Shown: positions 1 to 17,710 of the stretch, piece by piece
Position numbering within the stretch: the first letter of the stretch is position 1
How the letters are laid out: every line of letters begins with the position of its first letter
Origin: Coprinellus micaceus
Lineage: Eukaryota; Basidiomycota; Agaricomycetes; Agaricales; Psathyrellaceae
Direction of reading: 5' to 3'
Assembly (NCBI GenBank): GCA_951394405.1
Contig: OX596345.1
Location: 682,001 to 746,000, forward strand
Length of the DNA stretch: 64,000 bases
The notes under the pieces: generated by a model
Seen by the model: the letters and a program-made list of their open reading frames with translations, nothing else
What the model was told of the DNA's origin: nothing
Database searches by the model: none
Program-made: the position numbers and the translations under genes

Positions 1-1712
1 CGAGTCCGTATCCGCTAGACGCAGGCCGTCTATCAAGCGCTCTGGGTGCGATGGGTCGTGCAAAATAGAGCTCAAGAAGAAAGTACTTAAACTACACGAC
101 AACATCGAGCGCATGTTTCAAGCCTTCATCACCGAGAACGGCCTCGACTTTGAAATCGACTCCGATGAAGAGCAAAAACAGGGCCAGATTAGCCACTCTC
201 CTAATAAAGGGTGAGCACGCCGTTCTTGGCTCGCTCCTTAATCGTTCCTCGAGTCCGGTTCTAAACGCGAGTAGCAGCGACCCCAGAAGTGAACGAGGCG
301 TACCCGGACACTCACCCATTTCCCGACCCCGACAAGAGCCCCACGTCGTTCTCAAGGTAACACACCTCTTAAACCCGTCGAGTCCGGGCTCTTCGCCCGG
401 AAACCATCGCAGGACCGGTCGAACTTCCTCAGCCGAACAGGAGCAGCGTCCGCCCGTCTTCATAGCTCCCTCTCAGGCCCGTGGCGGCGCTCCCTCCCCC
501 CAAAACCACGAGCCTATTGCTGCTGCCCCTACCGAGTATGGTCGACCCGAAGAGGCATACGGCGCCCCAGAAGTCGAAGGCGAAGATCAAGATGAGGTCG
601 AGGAGTGGCACGATCTTCGTCAAGCAGCGCCCACCCTTCGAACGAACGGTAACGGGAGTCCAATTTCACGCCGCACTGCCGGTTCGAGCATCGTTCGACC
701 TCTCCGCGCTCTGTTTTCAAGTCCATCTACACCGCTTTTCATGCCCAGGTACTACAACGGTCCCCCTCGTTCGGCGTCGGGTCAAGCCCCCTTTCCACAC
801 AATACCAACGGGAACGACCCCAGCGGCTCACCCGATTATTATGATCGAGGACCGGATTCGCCGCGCTACGTTCCCGTGTCACCTGAGGGGCAAGCAGAGG
901 AGTCTCCAAAGTATTGGCCCGACGCCTCCCCTACCTACCCTGGCCGCCAGCCACCACACCACCCTGTAGGCTCTCTTGTCCGACCCTCTTCCCCTCCCCC
1001 TCGGAGTGCTAGTCAACTCCGAAGTCAAACGGACATCCACAGTGTCAGAGAGGTGATGCCTCTTGTTACCTCTCCATTCTGCGCCGGCGGCAACCAACAT
1101 CCGACAAGCCCAGGTGGCCTATGGCTTCGCGGCAACGGCAACGCCCATGTTGCCCATCTGGCTGCTTCGTCTGCATCTCCGGAGAAGGCACTGGTGGAGT
1201 CGTCTCCAACCGGTGCTGCACCTCCAGAGAGCCAGCTCGATCACCCGAGTTCTTCTTCCACCATTCCCAATGCGGAAGACCAATCTTCTGCCTACCCCAG
1301 CCCTCGGGAAGCGCAGTTCCCATCCACAGCTGGTATGAACGCGGCTGGCAAGAAACGCCGGCGTTCAGGGGACTCCGACGAGTCTGAGGTCGGGGCGAAG
1401 GCAGCTTGGCCTAACCCTACCAACGTCGCCGGAGCTGTCTTCAAGTTTGGCGCCGGATACCGTGACGACCAGAAGAATGCGAAGGAAAAATCCCTTCTGA
1501 GGAAGAAACAGAAGCCTGACACGGAATTGCAGATTCAGCCAGCTCCCACTCAGCGTCAGAGGGTTAGAACGATACGGCAGCCAACGCCTGGGCCTTCCCG
1601 CACTACTCCCTCTAGGCAGGCTCCTCCAAGGCAAGGGGTACGATGGAGTTCGCGCTTGGAGAAGAAGGGGTCCGATGTGAAGGGCAAGGGCAAGGCTAGG
1701 GCAGATTATTAG
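1..1712 (+). CDS. Disordered Ser/Pro-rich protein, 3' part only
   Basis: Function not recognised. The reading frame is already open at base 2, so the 5' end lies outside the window. A first exon to 210 carries a charged, helix-prone stretch around an IERMFQ motif and an acidic DSDEE patch. A 67-nt GT-AG intron (211-277, with a CTAAAC branch-like site) then joins in phase to one exon of about 1.4 kb ending in TAG at 1710-1712. About 547 residues are visible. The second exon is low complexity: rich in Ser, Pro, Gly and Gln, with one acidic run (EGEDQDEVEE) and basic clusters near the end (KKRRR and a KGKGKA tail) that could act as nuclear localisation signals. A nuclear or chromatin-associated disordered protein is an inference from composition only. 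The gene ends about 400 bp from the 3' end of the converging ABC transporter gene. Confidence 0.6.
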
Positions 1713-2118
1713 CCAGTGCGCATCGAGCAAGGTGGGGCAACTTACCAGCTGCTCCTACCCTGCCTCAAAAACATACATACGACTACACCTACAATCTTTC
1801 ATCCTCGGTCGTGGCTCTCTAGTATACCCAGCCGGCGGCTTCGAGCCGCAGCTTCCTCAGAGAACGCATCTGTAAAATTTATCACTCACCTTGTAATTGT
1901 AAACCACAATGACTTTACCTTCGGTAGGCCGGTAACACTGCCGGGGGAAACGGGCCTGCAGGGCGGACGGATGGCAGGCATCGATGATTCAATGGAAGGT
2001 TTTTATAGCATTCTATATCAAGGATTGGATTACTGAACCTCTCCATGTCAGATGGTGCACTCGAGATCAAAGGAAATGAAAATAGCATGTATACGATAGC
2101 AACGTGAACATCTAAAAC
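1713..2118. other. Convergent 3' intergenic region
   Basis: About 400 bp between the TAG of the disordered-protein gene and the stop of the ABC transporter on the other strand. It should hold both 3' UTRs and polyadenylation signals. No ORF with supporting structure was seen. Confidence 0.5.
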
Positions 2119-7693
<5,575 letters not shown>

Positions 7694-9874
7694 TTTAGGT
7701 GGCCGGCCGAGTTTTCCGACTTGGTACGAACCGAGGCCAAGAGGTGGGGTCTATGAGCTTGTAGCCGCTCGACTCACCAACCTTTTGAGACTTGGGAGCA
7801 ATTCGCAATTCGGAAGCGGGAAGGTGGGAGTCAGGAAGAAAATAGCCGAGCGCTGCAGTTCGTATGGGCTTGTTGATGGATGTCATCATTTTGTATGGTG
7901 TTGGCGCCCCTGTCCCTTGAGCGCCTAAGTTAACCAGACCCCAACTCCAGTCATTTCACAGCTTCTCCTTCTACAAACTTCGGGTCTTGCATGTCACTTT
8001 TCCTCTCCAAACCTAGACCAGCGTTGATAGTTGGTTGTGCCCGCATTCAAGCTGTATTCAATAAGCTCGTACTTCCAGGCTGATAACGAATCAGGAATCC
8101 GCAACAGCCATATGGTGACCGCTGGAAGAGACTTTGGAAGGTGGAAATGACTGAAAAGAGTCGGCTGCGGCGCAGTGTGAGTCACTCGTATACAGGTATT
8201 CGCGGATAGACCGGAGGAAAGCTGACCTCGACCAAAAATACCTCTCCGACAAGAGCGCAGAGAATGCCGTCCGGGTCACCATGCGCCCAGCTTTGAACTT
8301 GGCTCATACAGGGAAACCCAACGGACCGACAAATCGCGACCCGGCACGGGTACCAACATGTCGGGGAAACCCCTGGACTAGCTAAAGGACATTGTGATAT
8401 TCTGGCAAGCATACCAGAGGCAGGAAACGGGCCATGGGGCCAAATAAGGAGCACGGGACACATGCGAGCGAAATTGGAAGAACCACCGAGGCCTAAATTG
8501 TTGAACAGACGATGGCAGACATCAGCGCGACGCGCCTTTAATCGAGCGCTTACAAAGTAGGCCTGAGTGAGGGTACTACGAGCTGAGCCATCGTAGCCCT
8601 TGAACCATGGGTGAGTACTGAATTTATGAGTATCGAAAGCGGGTTTGAGCCCTGTAACATACTGCACGATGAGGCTCAACGCTGCGAAAGCGTGACTGTA
8701 TCCCTCATGCATACAGGGTTGGACCCCGCGCCTTCCGCCAAAGCTGAGGTCGTATTTCGCGCATATGAGGAATTTGAGGGCCTTTTAGCGTTCCGTACGC
8801 CGTAGAGCGACGCGATGGCGGCGGGGTGGTGGTGGTTTGTGTCCAAGAGGCGACGCGTCTCCAACTCATCGATCGCTCACTTGTGGGAAATTGCAGGCGC
8901 GCCTCGTTCCAATGAACTTCCATGATATAGTTCGATGTCAACATTATCTCTCTCCGCCTTGCCTCTCCTTCTTCAGGTTCAAGATTACACCACTCCAACC
9001 CTTACTCGATGGGTGACGAAGAGCAGCTAGTTGGATTCCCTGGGTGGCCCGGGGTACCACAATCGCAAACTTGAAGGATAGATCCCTACACCATGAGTTG
9101 GTGCGGGGAAGGGAGCGGTAGGCTCATTAAAACGCGATATACGCGCGGGGAGCCGCAGAATCGGGGGCTGGATAAAGTAGATTCAGCTAGGCGCGTCCCC
9201 TCTTGACCTTGTTCAGTTTGCTGAGGGTACCGTTCTAACCTGTTCCAGATTCCAGGCGCCTCCCCTACTCTTGGATCATTCGAAGTACATGAGTTTAGTG
9301 GTTTGGCAGGGGACACCACGCGACTCCATTATCTGGTATGGCTGGGCCGGGTTCACCGTGGGGTGTCGATGGAGATGCCTGCGTCAGCTCACCAGCGTCA
9401 CACACGTGAGGTTGCGTTAGGCGCCTCAAATTTGCATCCGTTTCGCACCAGCACGCGCTCTGCAAGGCCACTCGCGACTGACGCGCCTGCTTTCTGACAC
9501 AAAATCTCACCATCATCAACTTCACGCGTCCTGGAACTTCTGCGAATTCTCGGAGTGGTTCTACATAACGAGAGCTCTCGTAAGGTAGTTCTCATGGCAC
9601 CAAGCACCGCTCCAATACGTATCGACGCTGATCCCAGAGTTGAGGAGGGCTTCACAGTTGCCTCGGGTCACGGTGGCTTCGCGGGGTCGGGATTGTCGAA
9701 CAAGGAGAGGGCGGCACCACGAGAAGCGCTTAAAGGTCGGCTTTAATACTATATCGCGCCATACGCTGTTTTGACTGGACCACGCGCAATAGAAGCCCTG
9801 TCACTGCTTCCAATGATTTCGTGGGTCGCTTAAAACAGCTGGCATGGGATGGTGGGTCGTCCACTGTCGTAGCC
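7694..9874. other. Divergent intergenic region, no gene seen
   Basis: About 2.2 kb between the start codons of the ABC transporter (leftward) and the S41 peptidase (rightward). It must hold both promoters. The longest open frame (8182-8712, minus) has no motif, no supporting intron structure and a composition unlike the neighbouring exons, so I leave it out. No clear TATA box was seen close to either start. Confidence 0.45.
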
Positions 9875-12759
9875 ATGGCCGTCCTTCAGAGCTTTGTCAC
9901 TCTCGCTCTCTTGCTCGCCTCAGGCGTTCAAGCCGCCCCTTCCGATCCCTGTGCCGCGATTGGTGGCAAGAAGTGGGTCGCTCCCTCCGAAGTGAGGGCC
10001 TGCTACAAGTCGTTCAAGCTCGATAGTGCGGTCAAGAACAACGTAAGTCCGCCCTTTCCCTCGAAGGTGTTCGAAATGAACCGTTCTCGCAGATCATAGA
10101 TGTTGTAAACAGGACATTGGCGTTCCACACTTCCACCAACTACCAGATCCGAGCGCCAGCACCATTCACTGTGGATGTCCACGTCAACGTCCCGCAAGAG
10201 TTGGCGAGGATCAAGCGGCAGTCGTACAGCTCGGAGTACGACTTTCATGTCGACCTCTCCCGCACGGTGAAGAGGCTCAACGACGGACACTGTGTTTGGA
10301 CTTTTGGATGCTACGTACGTACAGCCATGTCAATGGGGAATTCAACGCTAACAACCAATCCAGGACTGTATGTGAAGTAGATCTACGCCCGAATAGGTCA
10401 AGGCTGACCCTACTCTCTATAGCCTTCTTCTTCAACTACCTTCCCATTCCCTTGGCTCACCTTACAGACGACAAGGGAAAGCAAGGCGTCTATATTGCAC
10501 CAGAAGCATTCTCTGTTGCGAGTGCCGAATTCCCTGACCAGATTGACGTCTGGCAGAACGCCCTTCCGCTCCACCTCAAGGGCAAACTCGAATCAGTACG
10601 CGCAAAGCAGGTTTATCCGTGGATTGGACTCACATGCTCCACAGCTGAACGGCGCCAAAGTCCTCCTGATCAATGCCTTGGACCCCCACCTCTCTGTCAA
10701 TGCCAACACCTTGATCACCGGCAGTTATCAAGGTTATGGCACCCGACAAAACGCGTATGTCCCTCTCCAACGGATTTTGTGTCAACCGGCTCTAATGAAC
10801 ATTCGACAGATTCTTCTCAAGCTACCAAAGGTCGACTAGTGGCTGGAACTACATCATGGGCAACTTCGCTCAGCAATCCCTTCCTCTTGCCGACTCGGTT
10901 CTCTTGACCATCCTCCGCAAGGGGGCGGTGATTCCAGACACCATTGTCGTAAGTTCTCCAGCACAGCATCGATCTCTTGACGTTCATATCCGCGACCAGC
11001 TGCCATACCGGAGCCGACTGAGCTCGTCCGCAAAGGCCTTCACGGACACCGCGTCCTGGCGCGCCAACAACTGTGTGGCCACGTCCACCACAAACGGCGT
11101 TGACCGGAATAATGAGATCCCCTCTTTCGGCCCAGAGGAGGACCCCAGCACTCGCTTCGAGCAAGCACCTCCTGTGCCAGTCGAGGAGCGCGTTAGGCAC
11201 CCCGTCAACGTCTTCCTCGATGACTCCCCACTCACCAACGTCGATTTGCCTACTACCTTGAAGCCCGCCCTCCCTGCAGTGAAGGGTAGCAGGAGCGTAA
11301 GCCAGTTCTATTTATTGGATGACAAGAAGACGGGTGTCTTGGCCCTTGGAAGTTTTTCGGATACGGTGTATGAAGACTTCTTGAGGGGTCTCTTGGAAGG
11401 CCTCCTTACCTTGAAATCCGAGGGTGCTACTCAGCTGATTGTCGATGTCGTACGTTTTGCTCAACACCTCAACTACTTCGGTCTACTCTATCTGATTCTC
11501 TTCGCATCAGACCAACAATGGTGGTGGGTTCATTTGTGCTGCCCACGTACGTACTCTTCCTCCCTCATTCGTCCCGCACTTCGTGATACTGATGTATGTT
11601 TTGTCCTTTTCAGTGGCTCCACCGTATCGTAAGCCCAATGCCACCACTCGGTCCACAACGCAAATTGAGACAGACCCTTTCTTCTCCCAGATCGCTGGCC
11701 CGAAGAGCACCACTGAGCCCCAAGCGGGGTTGGACACCAAAGCGCGTGCCGGCCCCCTCGCACAGGCCATCGTTGACGAGCTCAATAAGAAACCTGACCT
11801 GGATTCTGACCTGTTCCTCAACTACAATCCCCGGAACTGGAGGGACGCCAGCAACAAGCCGTTCGATGCCAGCGACAACTGGCTCAGGCCTGTCGTCGAG
11901 AGCACTATCAACGGGGTACCGGACGCCTTTAGCCCCAGGTACAGTGCTTCCTTCCCGAAAATGTTGTTTTCCACCCACAGGTCAACTGACGGTTGGGTCT
12001 AGGCTTGGACAGGAGTGCCAGCCCGATGGCTTCCCCTTCCTTGCACCTACCGAGGCTCTGTTCGACCCCAAGAAGGTTGTCATCGTCTCGAACGGCCGAT
12101 GCGCGTCCTCATGCTCTTTGTTCTCGATCACGATGTCCAAACACGAAGGCACTAAGACTGTCGTCGTCGGTGGTAAGTCCGACGTCAAGCAGCAATACTG
12201 CGGTATTATTGGCGGACAGAGCACGAACTTCAAAACGATCGACACGGAGATCAAGACTACCCAGCTGAAGAATAACTCTTTGGCTCCTCCCGACTTGTGG
12301 GTACCCTCATGATCTGTAACGGTGGCCCGGTGCTGATCCGTTCCGATGATAATTAGGCTCGTCGCTGGCAGCCAAGGTATCACTTGGAGGCTGGCGTTTG
12401 GTATTGATAAGCCTGAAGAGCCTGAGGGTACGTTCTTCGGTTTTTACCATTTCGTCTTCGTGTCACGGCTGCGCCACTGGGTGCCTCTGCATAGCCTTGA
12501 GGCCTCCCGAAGGACTAGATCCCGGATAGCTTATCGTTTTCCTATCACCTCGTCGCTGACATATATCCTGGTGTGTATCACAGAATGGCAGGACCATCCC
12601 GCCGACCTCAACCTTCCCATTACGGCTGCGCTGTAAGTGCTCATGCAATCCTGTATCTACTGAATTGGATACTTACTGATTGATATTTGGGGATCTATAT
12701 CCAGTGTTAACAATCCTGTTGCCATTTGGACAGAGGTGGCGAAGAGGCTCCTTCAGTGA
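9875..12759 (+). CDS. Secreted S41-family (tail-specific/CPAF-like) serine peptidase
   Basis: Extracellular serine peptidase of the fungal S41 group. Fourteen exons give 677 aa: 9875-10042, 10093-10314, 10364-10367, 10423-10595, 10645-10754, 10810-10948, 11000-11449, 11511-11546, 11614-11628, 11691-11938, 12003-12296, 12357-12427, 12584-12632, 12705-12759. The start was chosen because the ATG at 9875 opens a signal peptide (hydrophobic run VTLALLLASG, cleavage probably after Ala-Pro near residue 21). The N-terminal half has paired cysteines and the CYDSFFFNYLP block. The C-terminal catalytic half has DVTNNGGG near 420-428, WLHRI-IAGPKST, and the Ser nucleophile region SNGRCASSC near residues 552-559. 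The family fit comes from remembered homologues; the substrate is unknown. Two exons are tiny (4 and 15 nt) and one intron is long for this gene (156 nt, 12428-12583). Confidence 0.88.
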
Positions 12760-15700
12760 ACGGCACTGGCGTAGACAAGCGCACGGCGAATTTACGCCAG
12801 CTAAACGTAGACGACTAATGGGGTTCTTACTATTATTATATGCGCATTTAAAGGCCAGCATCTGCACTTCATTCGCGAGGGGGCAATATTCTGCCGATTC
12901 GAACAGCTGGAGGCGCCTTCAACGGAGAACCCATGCCCGTGTGTGCGGATCATGGGGTCAACCTTGATTCCGCAGGGTCTCTGCGAGCGTAAGAGGGAGA
13001 TTGTCCCCGCACCGAGAACCAGGTCTGCCAGAGAGTTAGGGTTCGAGGCCCCTGAAAGATTTCGAACGGCACCCCGTCTGATCTAACAGGGTCGGAGGGT
13101 CGGTGCGACCCCTCGTCACGTATTTCTGCTAAGCTGGACTCCCCCTCACTGCACACCATTGAACCATGAGGCCTGTCCATAGGTCATTGTGTGGACTGCG
13201 GGCTATTTCATTGATCTCGCTGCATCACGATCAGATAACGCATAACGGGCGCTTAACGCGCCATTGACCTCCGTCAAGGAACGCCACCGGGTAATACACC
13301 ATGTAGTTGGTTATTAAGGGGACTGAAAATGGACAAGTACATTTTCACTGGGATCAGTTCACCGCCGCTGAAGTCCTATAACGGCTTTCCAGTCTTACCG
13401 GATTTTGCCAGTGTCCAGGAGGGCAGTTAACACCCGCTTAAGCTTGTGTCAATCGCTTCCGCTCAGCGCTAAGCCCTCACTGAGATCCGCTCGACTTAGC
13501 GCCACAAGGGCACGAGGCCGGGAAGGTGGAGCAAGGCGTAGTCTGAGGAGTGAGAATGCCTCTCGCGTTCCATTCAACTTCAGACTCCAGAACCCTTCTC
13601 GATCTCGAGGGGTTCCTGATACAGGCGCTAGCGGCGTGTGTGACTCCTATGCGTATGACGACCTGGGCTGCTATGCGGAGCCAAGGGGGCTTTGCATGAC
13701 TTAATTCATGCCCAAAGTCACACAGATGTGACTTATTGACCGACATACGAATACGGAAATAAGAGGCAAAACTGCCCTTTCCGTGCCGGTCAAATTGGGG
13801 GGTGGGCACCGCTATCTGATTGGCCGGAGAACGTATAATTGACCTTGTCTTCAAACGGAGGGTATCCGACGTGCTCCAATACGTCGCTGCTGAGCGCGTG
13901 AGCCGCAAGGAGGTGGTATCGGACTCGGACTTCAGGTCTCTTGGGTCTAGCGGCGGCAGCACCTCATAACATGACGTTAACCACCTCTTCTCTTCTCGCC
14001 GACTGAGGTGGTGTCCTTCTCTCGCTCCCCTTCGCATTCAATAGGGACTTACCGAAAAATAGAGACTTTTAGTACCCGAACCCGAAAGATGGATTGAACC
14101 TCTGTGATTCTTTGGATGTCTCGAATAGATGCGAGCAAGTACCCCAGAAATAGGGATCACGAGCTCGCGGAAGCCTACCCGGACCGCCTCGATTCCATAA
14201 ATTCGGTGCCAGGCGTGGAAGTCATGAAGGGGCAAAATGCCGCTGGAAGCCTTGGAGGCAGTAGGCGGGGAAGGGAATTTCCGACGAGAGGGAGGGTGCC
14301 GAAACGGAGAATGCCGCAGTCAGGAGAGGCTTCGCTCTACTGGGCAGCGAACCATATTAGAAAGGTATTACATACAGTATTCGGGGAAAGAAAGGATGGC
14401 TTCCGAAGTGACTGGGACCGCCCGCTGAGTGTGGGTTTAGTGGATTGGGAGGGTGAACTTTGGGTGGGGATGATGTAAGGTATTGCCCCGTTCGCATGTG
14501 GTTCGCGCTAGAAGATTATTAGGGAGTGCAACATAGACTTAATATTCATTAGAGAGTGGAGCTTCACCAACAGGCTTCCTTTACGCTTCTGTGGAATGTT
14601 CTGAGGTGAGATGGAGAGATTCATGTGCGCAGCTGGACTACATTCAGTGGGTACTAAGCACGTTGAGGCTCAAACAGGGAGCAAGGTTTTTCGATTGCTG
14701 TTTCACCCCCGCCCGTAGGATCCTACGCGAGAGCCATGAAACGATAAGAAATCGCTGCGCTGCCGCTCCCCCGAGAGCCGTCGTGATCAGCTCTTGCCGA
14801 TGTGTACTGTGCCCCGTACCGCCAGGTAGAGGCCATTTCATTTGGTACTCGGTCGAAGGCTCACTGTGGCCTGAACAGGTCACAGCAATGGAAGAGGGGG
14901 CGGTGAACCTTGCTCAGTTTCAACGACTTTCGGTGGAACTTACCTTTGGAAAGAGATATGGTTTTACGATGGTCCCCCATCCCCGGGCCTACTTCGCCGA
15001 TCACCACACGCTTCTCCCACAGGCCATCTCACATTTCCAGCATTCGGCTGACTCACACCCACGAACTACCGTCCAACATGTTCGAACGCAGTGATTGCGC
15101 ACTCCTGGCCTGTCAAGCGATGTTCTTCGAATAAGTTCAAATCTAAACACCGCACGATGTGCTTACGCTGTTACTCGCCGCTGCACAAATGCTGGATCCA
15201 TTCCTGTGTTGAGATCGTGGTGTTCTCGGAGGTTGGGCGGGAAGATCAAGGGAAGACGCAGGAGGGAAACGGCTAACGCCGGAATATCAGTTGTGGGCGC
15301 CTGTGTGACCAATTCGAGTGGAGTCGGCTTTCTCCGAGAGAGACCCTTGCCGACCCAACAACTCCCCTTTCAGAAACCACTGATATCTCTTACGTATGAT
15401 ATATGGTCTCGTAAGTCTGGCTCTACCCCTGCCCATGCCAATGACGGGACGTACTACTCAAAGCGGTAAAATGTCCTGAAATATTCGATAGTCACGGATA
15501 CTTGATTGACGACCGTTCGAAGGGGTCCCTCGGAATGGCTCCATCAGGAGAATTTACCGTGGCTTGCATCCCTCGGTAGTCCTGATCAAGAGCCAAACAT
15601 ATGATGCCACTGAGATTGCCAGACAAAATATGACTTGAGCAAGGTCAGGGAGCAGCCAAAATGGTCCCTTTTGAACTCAACTGGTGCACTTATCCCACCC

Positions 15701-16143
15701 GAGCACCATGGTACATGTTGATAATCCAAGTCTCACCAAGTTCTCATTAAGACCTTTCCCGCTGAGAGCAACAACCATGATGTTCATTCACAATCCAAAT
15801 CTCACCGGGTTCTCATCGAGATCCTTCCTGATGAGGTTAGACACTGAATTGTCAGGCCATGATCATCTTCCCACACTCCTATCCTACCTGATAAACTGCA
15901 TCCTGGGCTGACCATACAGTTGAGCCACGTTGCGAGAGCTCAGCGCCATTCGGCCTGTTGGGAAGGTAATGATAGAATTCAGCGTCTAAATTATGATCCC
16001 CAATCGGGAAGATCAGCTCAGGACGCGTTGATCATGATCACACGAGTGGTTCGAGGAAGTTGCTATTGTACAAATTCGTCCCATAGGGTACATTCCTACG
16101 TGTCCTATACGCATCGGAGTTCACACAGCGCCAGCCACCTCCA
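12760..16143. other. Gene-poor region
   Basis: About 3.4 kb without a supportable gene. Open frames here (for example 13477-14037 minus and 14591-15094 plus) show no conserved motif and no consistent splice phases. No LTR, reverse-transcriptase motif or tRNA was recognised. The only structure seen is a short imperfect duplication at about 15700-15840, listed separately. Confidence 0.4.
15700..15840 (+). repeat. Imperfect 69-bp tandem duplication
   Basis: Two diverged copies about 69 bp apart share the pattern AATCCAA-TCTCACC-GTTCTCAT (first near 15722, second near 15791). The period is a multiple of three. In the frame starting at 15684 it makes two peptide copies of the pattern H-x-NP-x-LT-x-FS-x-R, but the frame is short and unsupported, so I record a DNA repeat and not a gene. 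Confidence 0.4.
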
Positions 16144-17431
16144 TCACAAGCCCCAATTTTTGAGTCCAGTATCGTCACCGGCCTGCGTCAGAAGGAGGGT
16201 GGGCCACAGCCGCAGCCGCCTCAGCGGTGGTGGCGGGGCATCGCGATACAACAACAACTTTTGCCCCTCCTGACTCGAGGGCTCCGGGTCACAAGCATCC
16301 GAGTCCGGAGATCTCGAGTCTCGCCTTCCAGCACAGGGGTTCCGGCATGGGGGCTTAGCGGTGCAACACCAGGCGCAAATCTGGGATGGTCTCGTGGGAG
16401 TCGAAGTCGTGAGCGCTGGGGATGGAACGTCGCCGGGGATGGTGTCGATTTGGACGAAGAGCTGAGCACCACCCTGCCAATAGAGAGTAATGGTCGAGAA
16501 AGTCCCCGAGCGTGCCACGGCGTTTCGAAGTTGAACCTGTAGAATAGAGCGATCGTTTGGAACTAGGGGATATCTGACAGGCCACGGGTTTCGAAATCTT
16601 GGGGAACGGGTTGCGGACGTTGGAGTAGGAGGGAGTCGCTGAGGAGGACTGTCCGAAGGGATTGGGCTCGAGATCAAAGTAAGGAGATCGTATTACTACT
16701 CACTCTGGCCGTGTCAGAGACAAACCTACCGAGCCCGTCGTAATGACCCAATGACGAGTCGGCTCTTCGTGGGTCGCCGGGCCCATCAGGGAAATAGACC
16801 CTCGATATACCCCTGTCCGTAAATTCTTCAGTATTAGGTGACCGTGTTCCGCTGGATGAACTCGGGGTTGCACGGTCGTCGACGGCCTAAGATTGACGAA
16901 CGGCATCCATCGTTGGTAAGAAGGTGGCAGCTGCAAATTGAATAGAGGCCCCATGTCAGCGGAATGACGGGTATCGAGACTACCAGCAAACGTACGATCG
17001 GAGATCGGTGTAGGGTGGGCGTTGGGGAGCACAATCTTTGAAGTTGTTCGATGGGGGGGTAGAAAAAGATAGCCCCCAACCCTGCGGGTCACGTAGTTAC
17101 TGTACTGACTCGGAAATGTAGCGATACGAAGTGTAGGTACGAGTTTGTACTTGAAAGTCATTGAGACGTACCGACTTGGACAGTTTGCGGGCGGCTGTCA
17201 CGACCCGATGCTAACGTCCCGAGAGCGACAGCGAGCAGTGTCGCGAATTGGGCATGAGTCAGGCCATCCTCTGTAGACTCTATCATCACAGATGCCAGTG
17301 AGTGCGAAGTATTAACCTTATTCCAAGGGCGACTGTGACATACCTGGGGGTGCTCCAGTGTTGAATCCCAACACGCGGAGTAGAACGTCCACCAAGGCGA
17401 GGTCGGGGTGGTGTGTTTCAAGAGACAGCAT
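16144..17431 (-). CDS. Orphan protein downstream of the Plavaka transposase
   Basis: Not recognised. Five exons join in phase through GT-AG introns of 55-90 nt: 17344-17431, 17172-17279, 16996-17081, 16704-16930, 16144-16648, giving 337 aa. The start is the first in-frame ATG (MLSLETHHPD). A possible earlier exon around 17500 (ending NLGGA) would also join in phase to an acceptor at 17444, so the 5' end may be longer. The N-terminal part is helical and hydrophobic (LALVDVLLRVLGF, FATLLAVALGTLA). The middle is rich in Pro and aromatic residues (LPPSYQRWMPF, GVYRGSISLMGP). The C-terminus is Pro/Arg/Ser-rich and probably disordered. It lies on the same strand as the transposase and starts 280 bp beyond its stop codon. 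It may be a second gene of the same element or a host gene. The intron phases are good evidence that it is real; its role is unknown. Confidence 0.5.
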
Positions 17432-17710
17432 GTCACCAAGCACCCTAAATGAACAGCCGTTGGGCTTAATCTAGTCAACCGGATAATACTCGCACGCGGC
17501 ACCCCCGAGGTTCTGGCGCGCGCAGAATTCACGGAAGCGACAGAGCGACGAATATCTTCCGAGCCACCCCGACGACGAGCAGTTTTTCGGGATGATAGCT
17601 GGGCCCGATATGGGGCACCAGGCTCGGCAGGAGAATGAATTTCACTCTGGTGATTTCGGAATGCCCCATGGAAGTTATGAACGTGACATGCAGTCAGGCA
17701 GGCCGACTAA

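Noticed and set aside
481..969. 162-codon ORF overlapping the first gene
   Set aside because: Shadow frame of the disordered protein; the other frame is open from before the window to 1712 once one intron is removed.
8182..8712. 176-codon minus-strand ORF
   Set aside because: No motif, no splice partners, and composition unlike neighbouring exons.
13477..14037. 186-codon minus-strand ORF
   Set aside because: Motif-free and isolated; likely chance in a GC-rich region.
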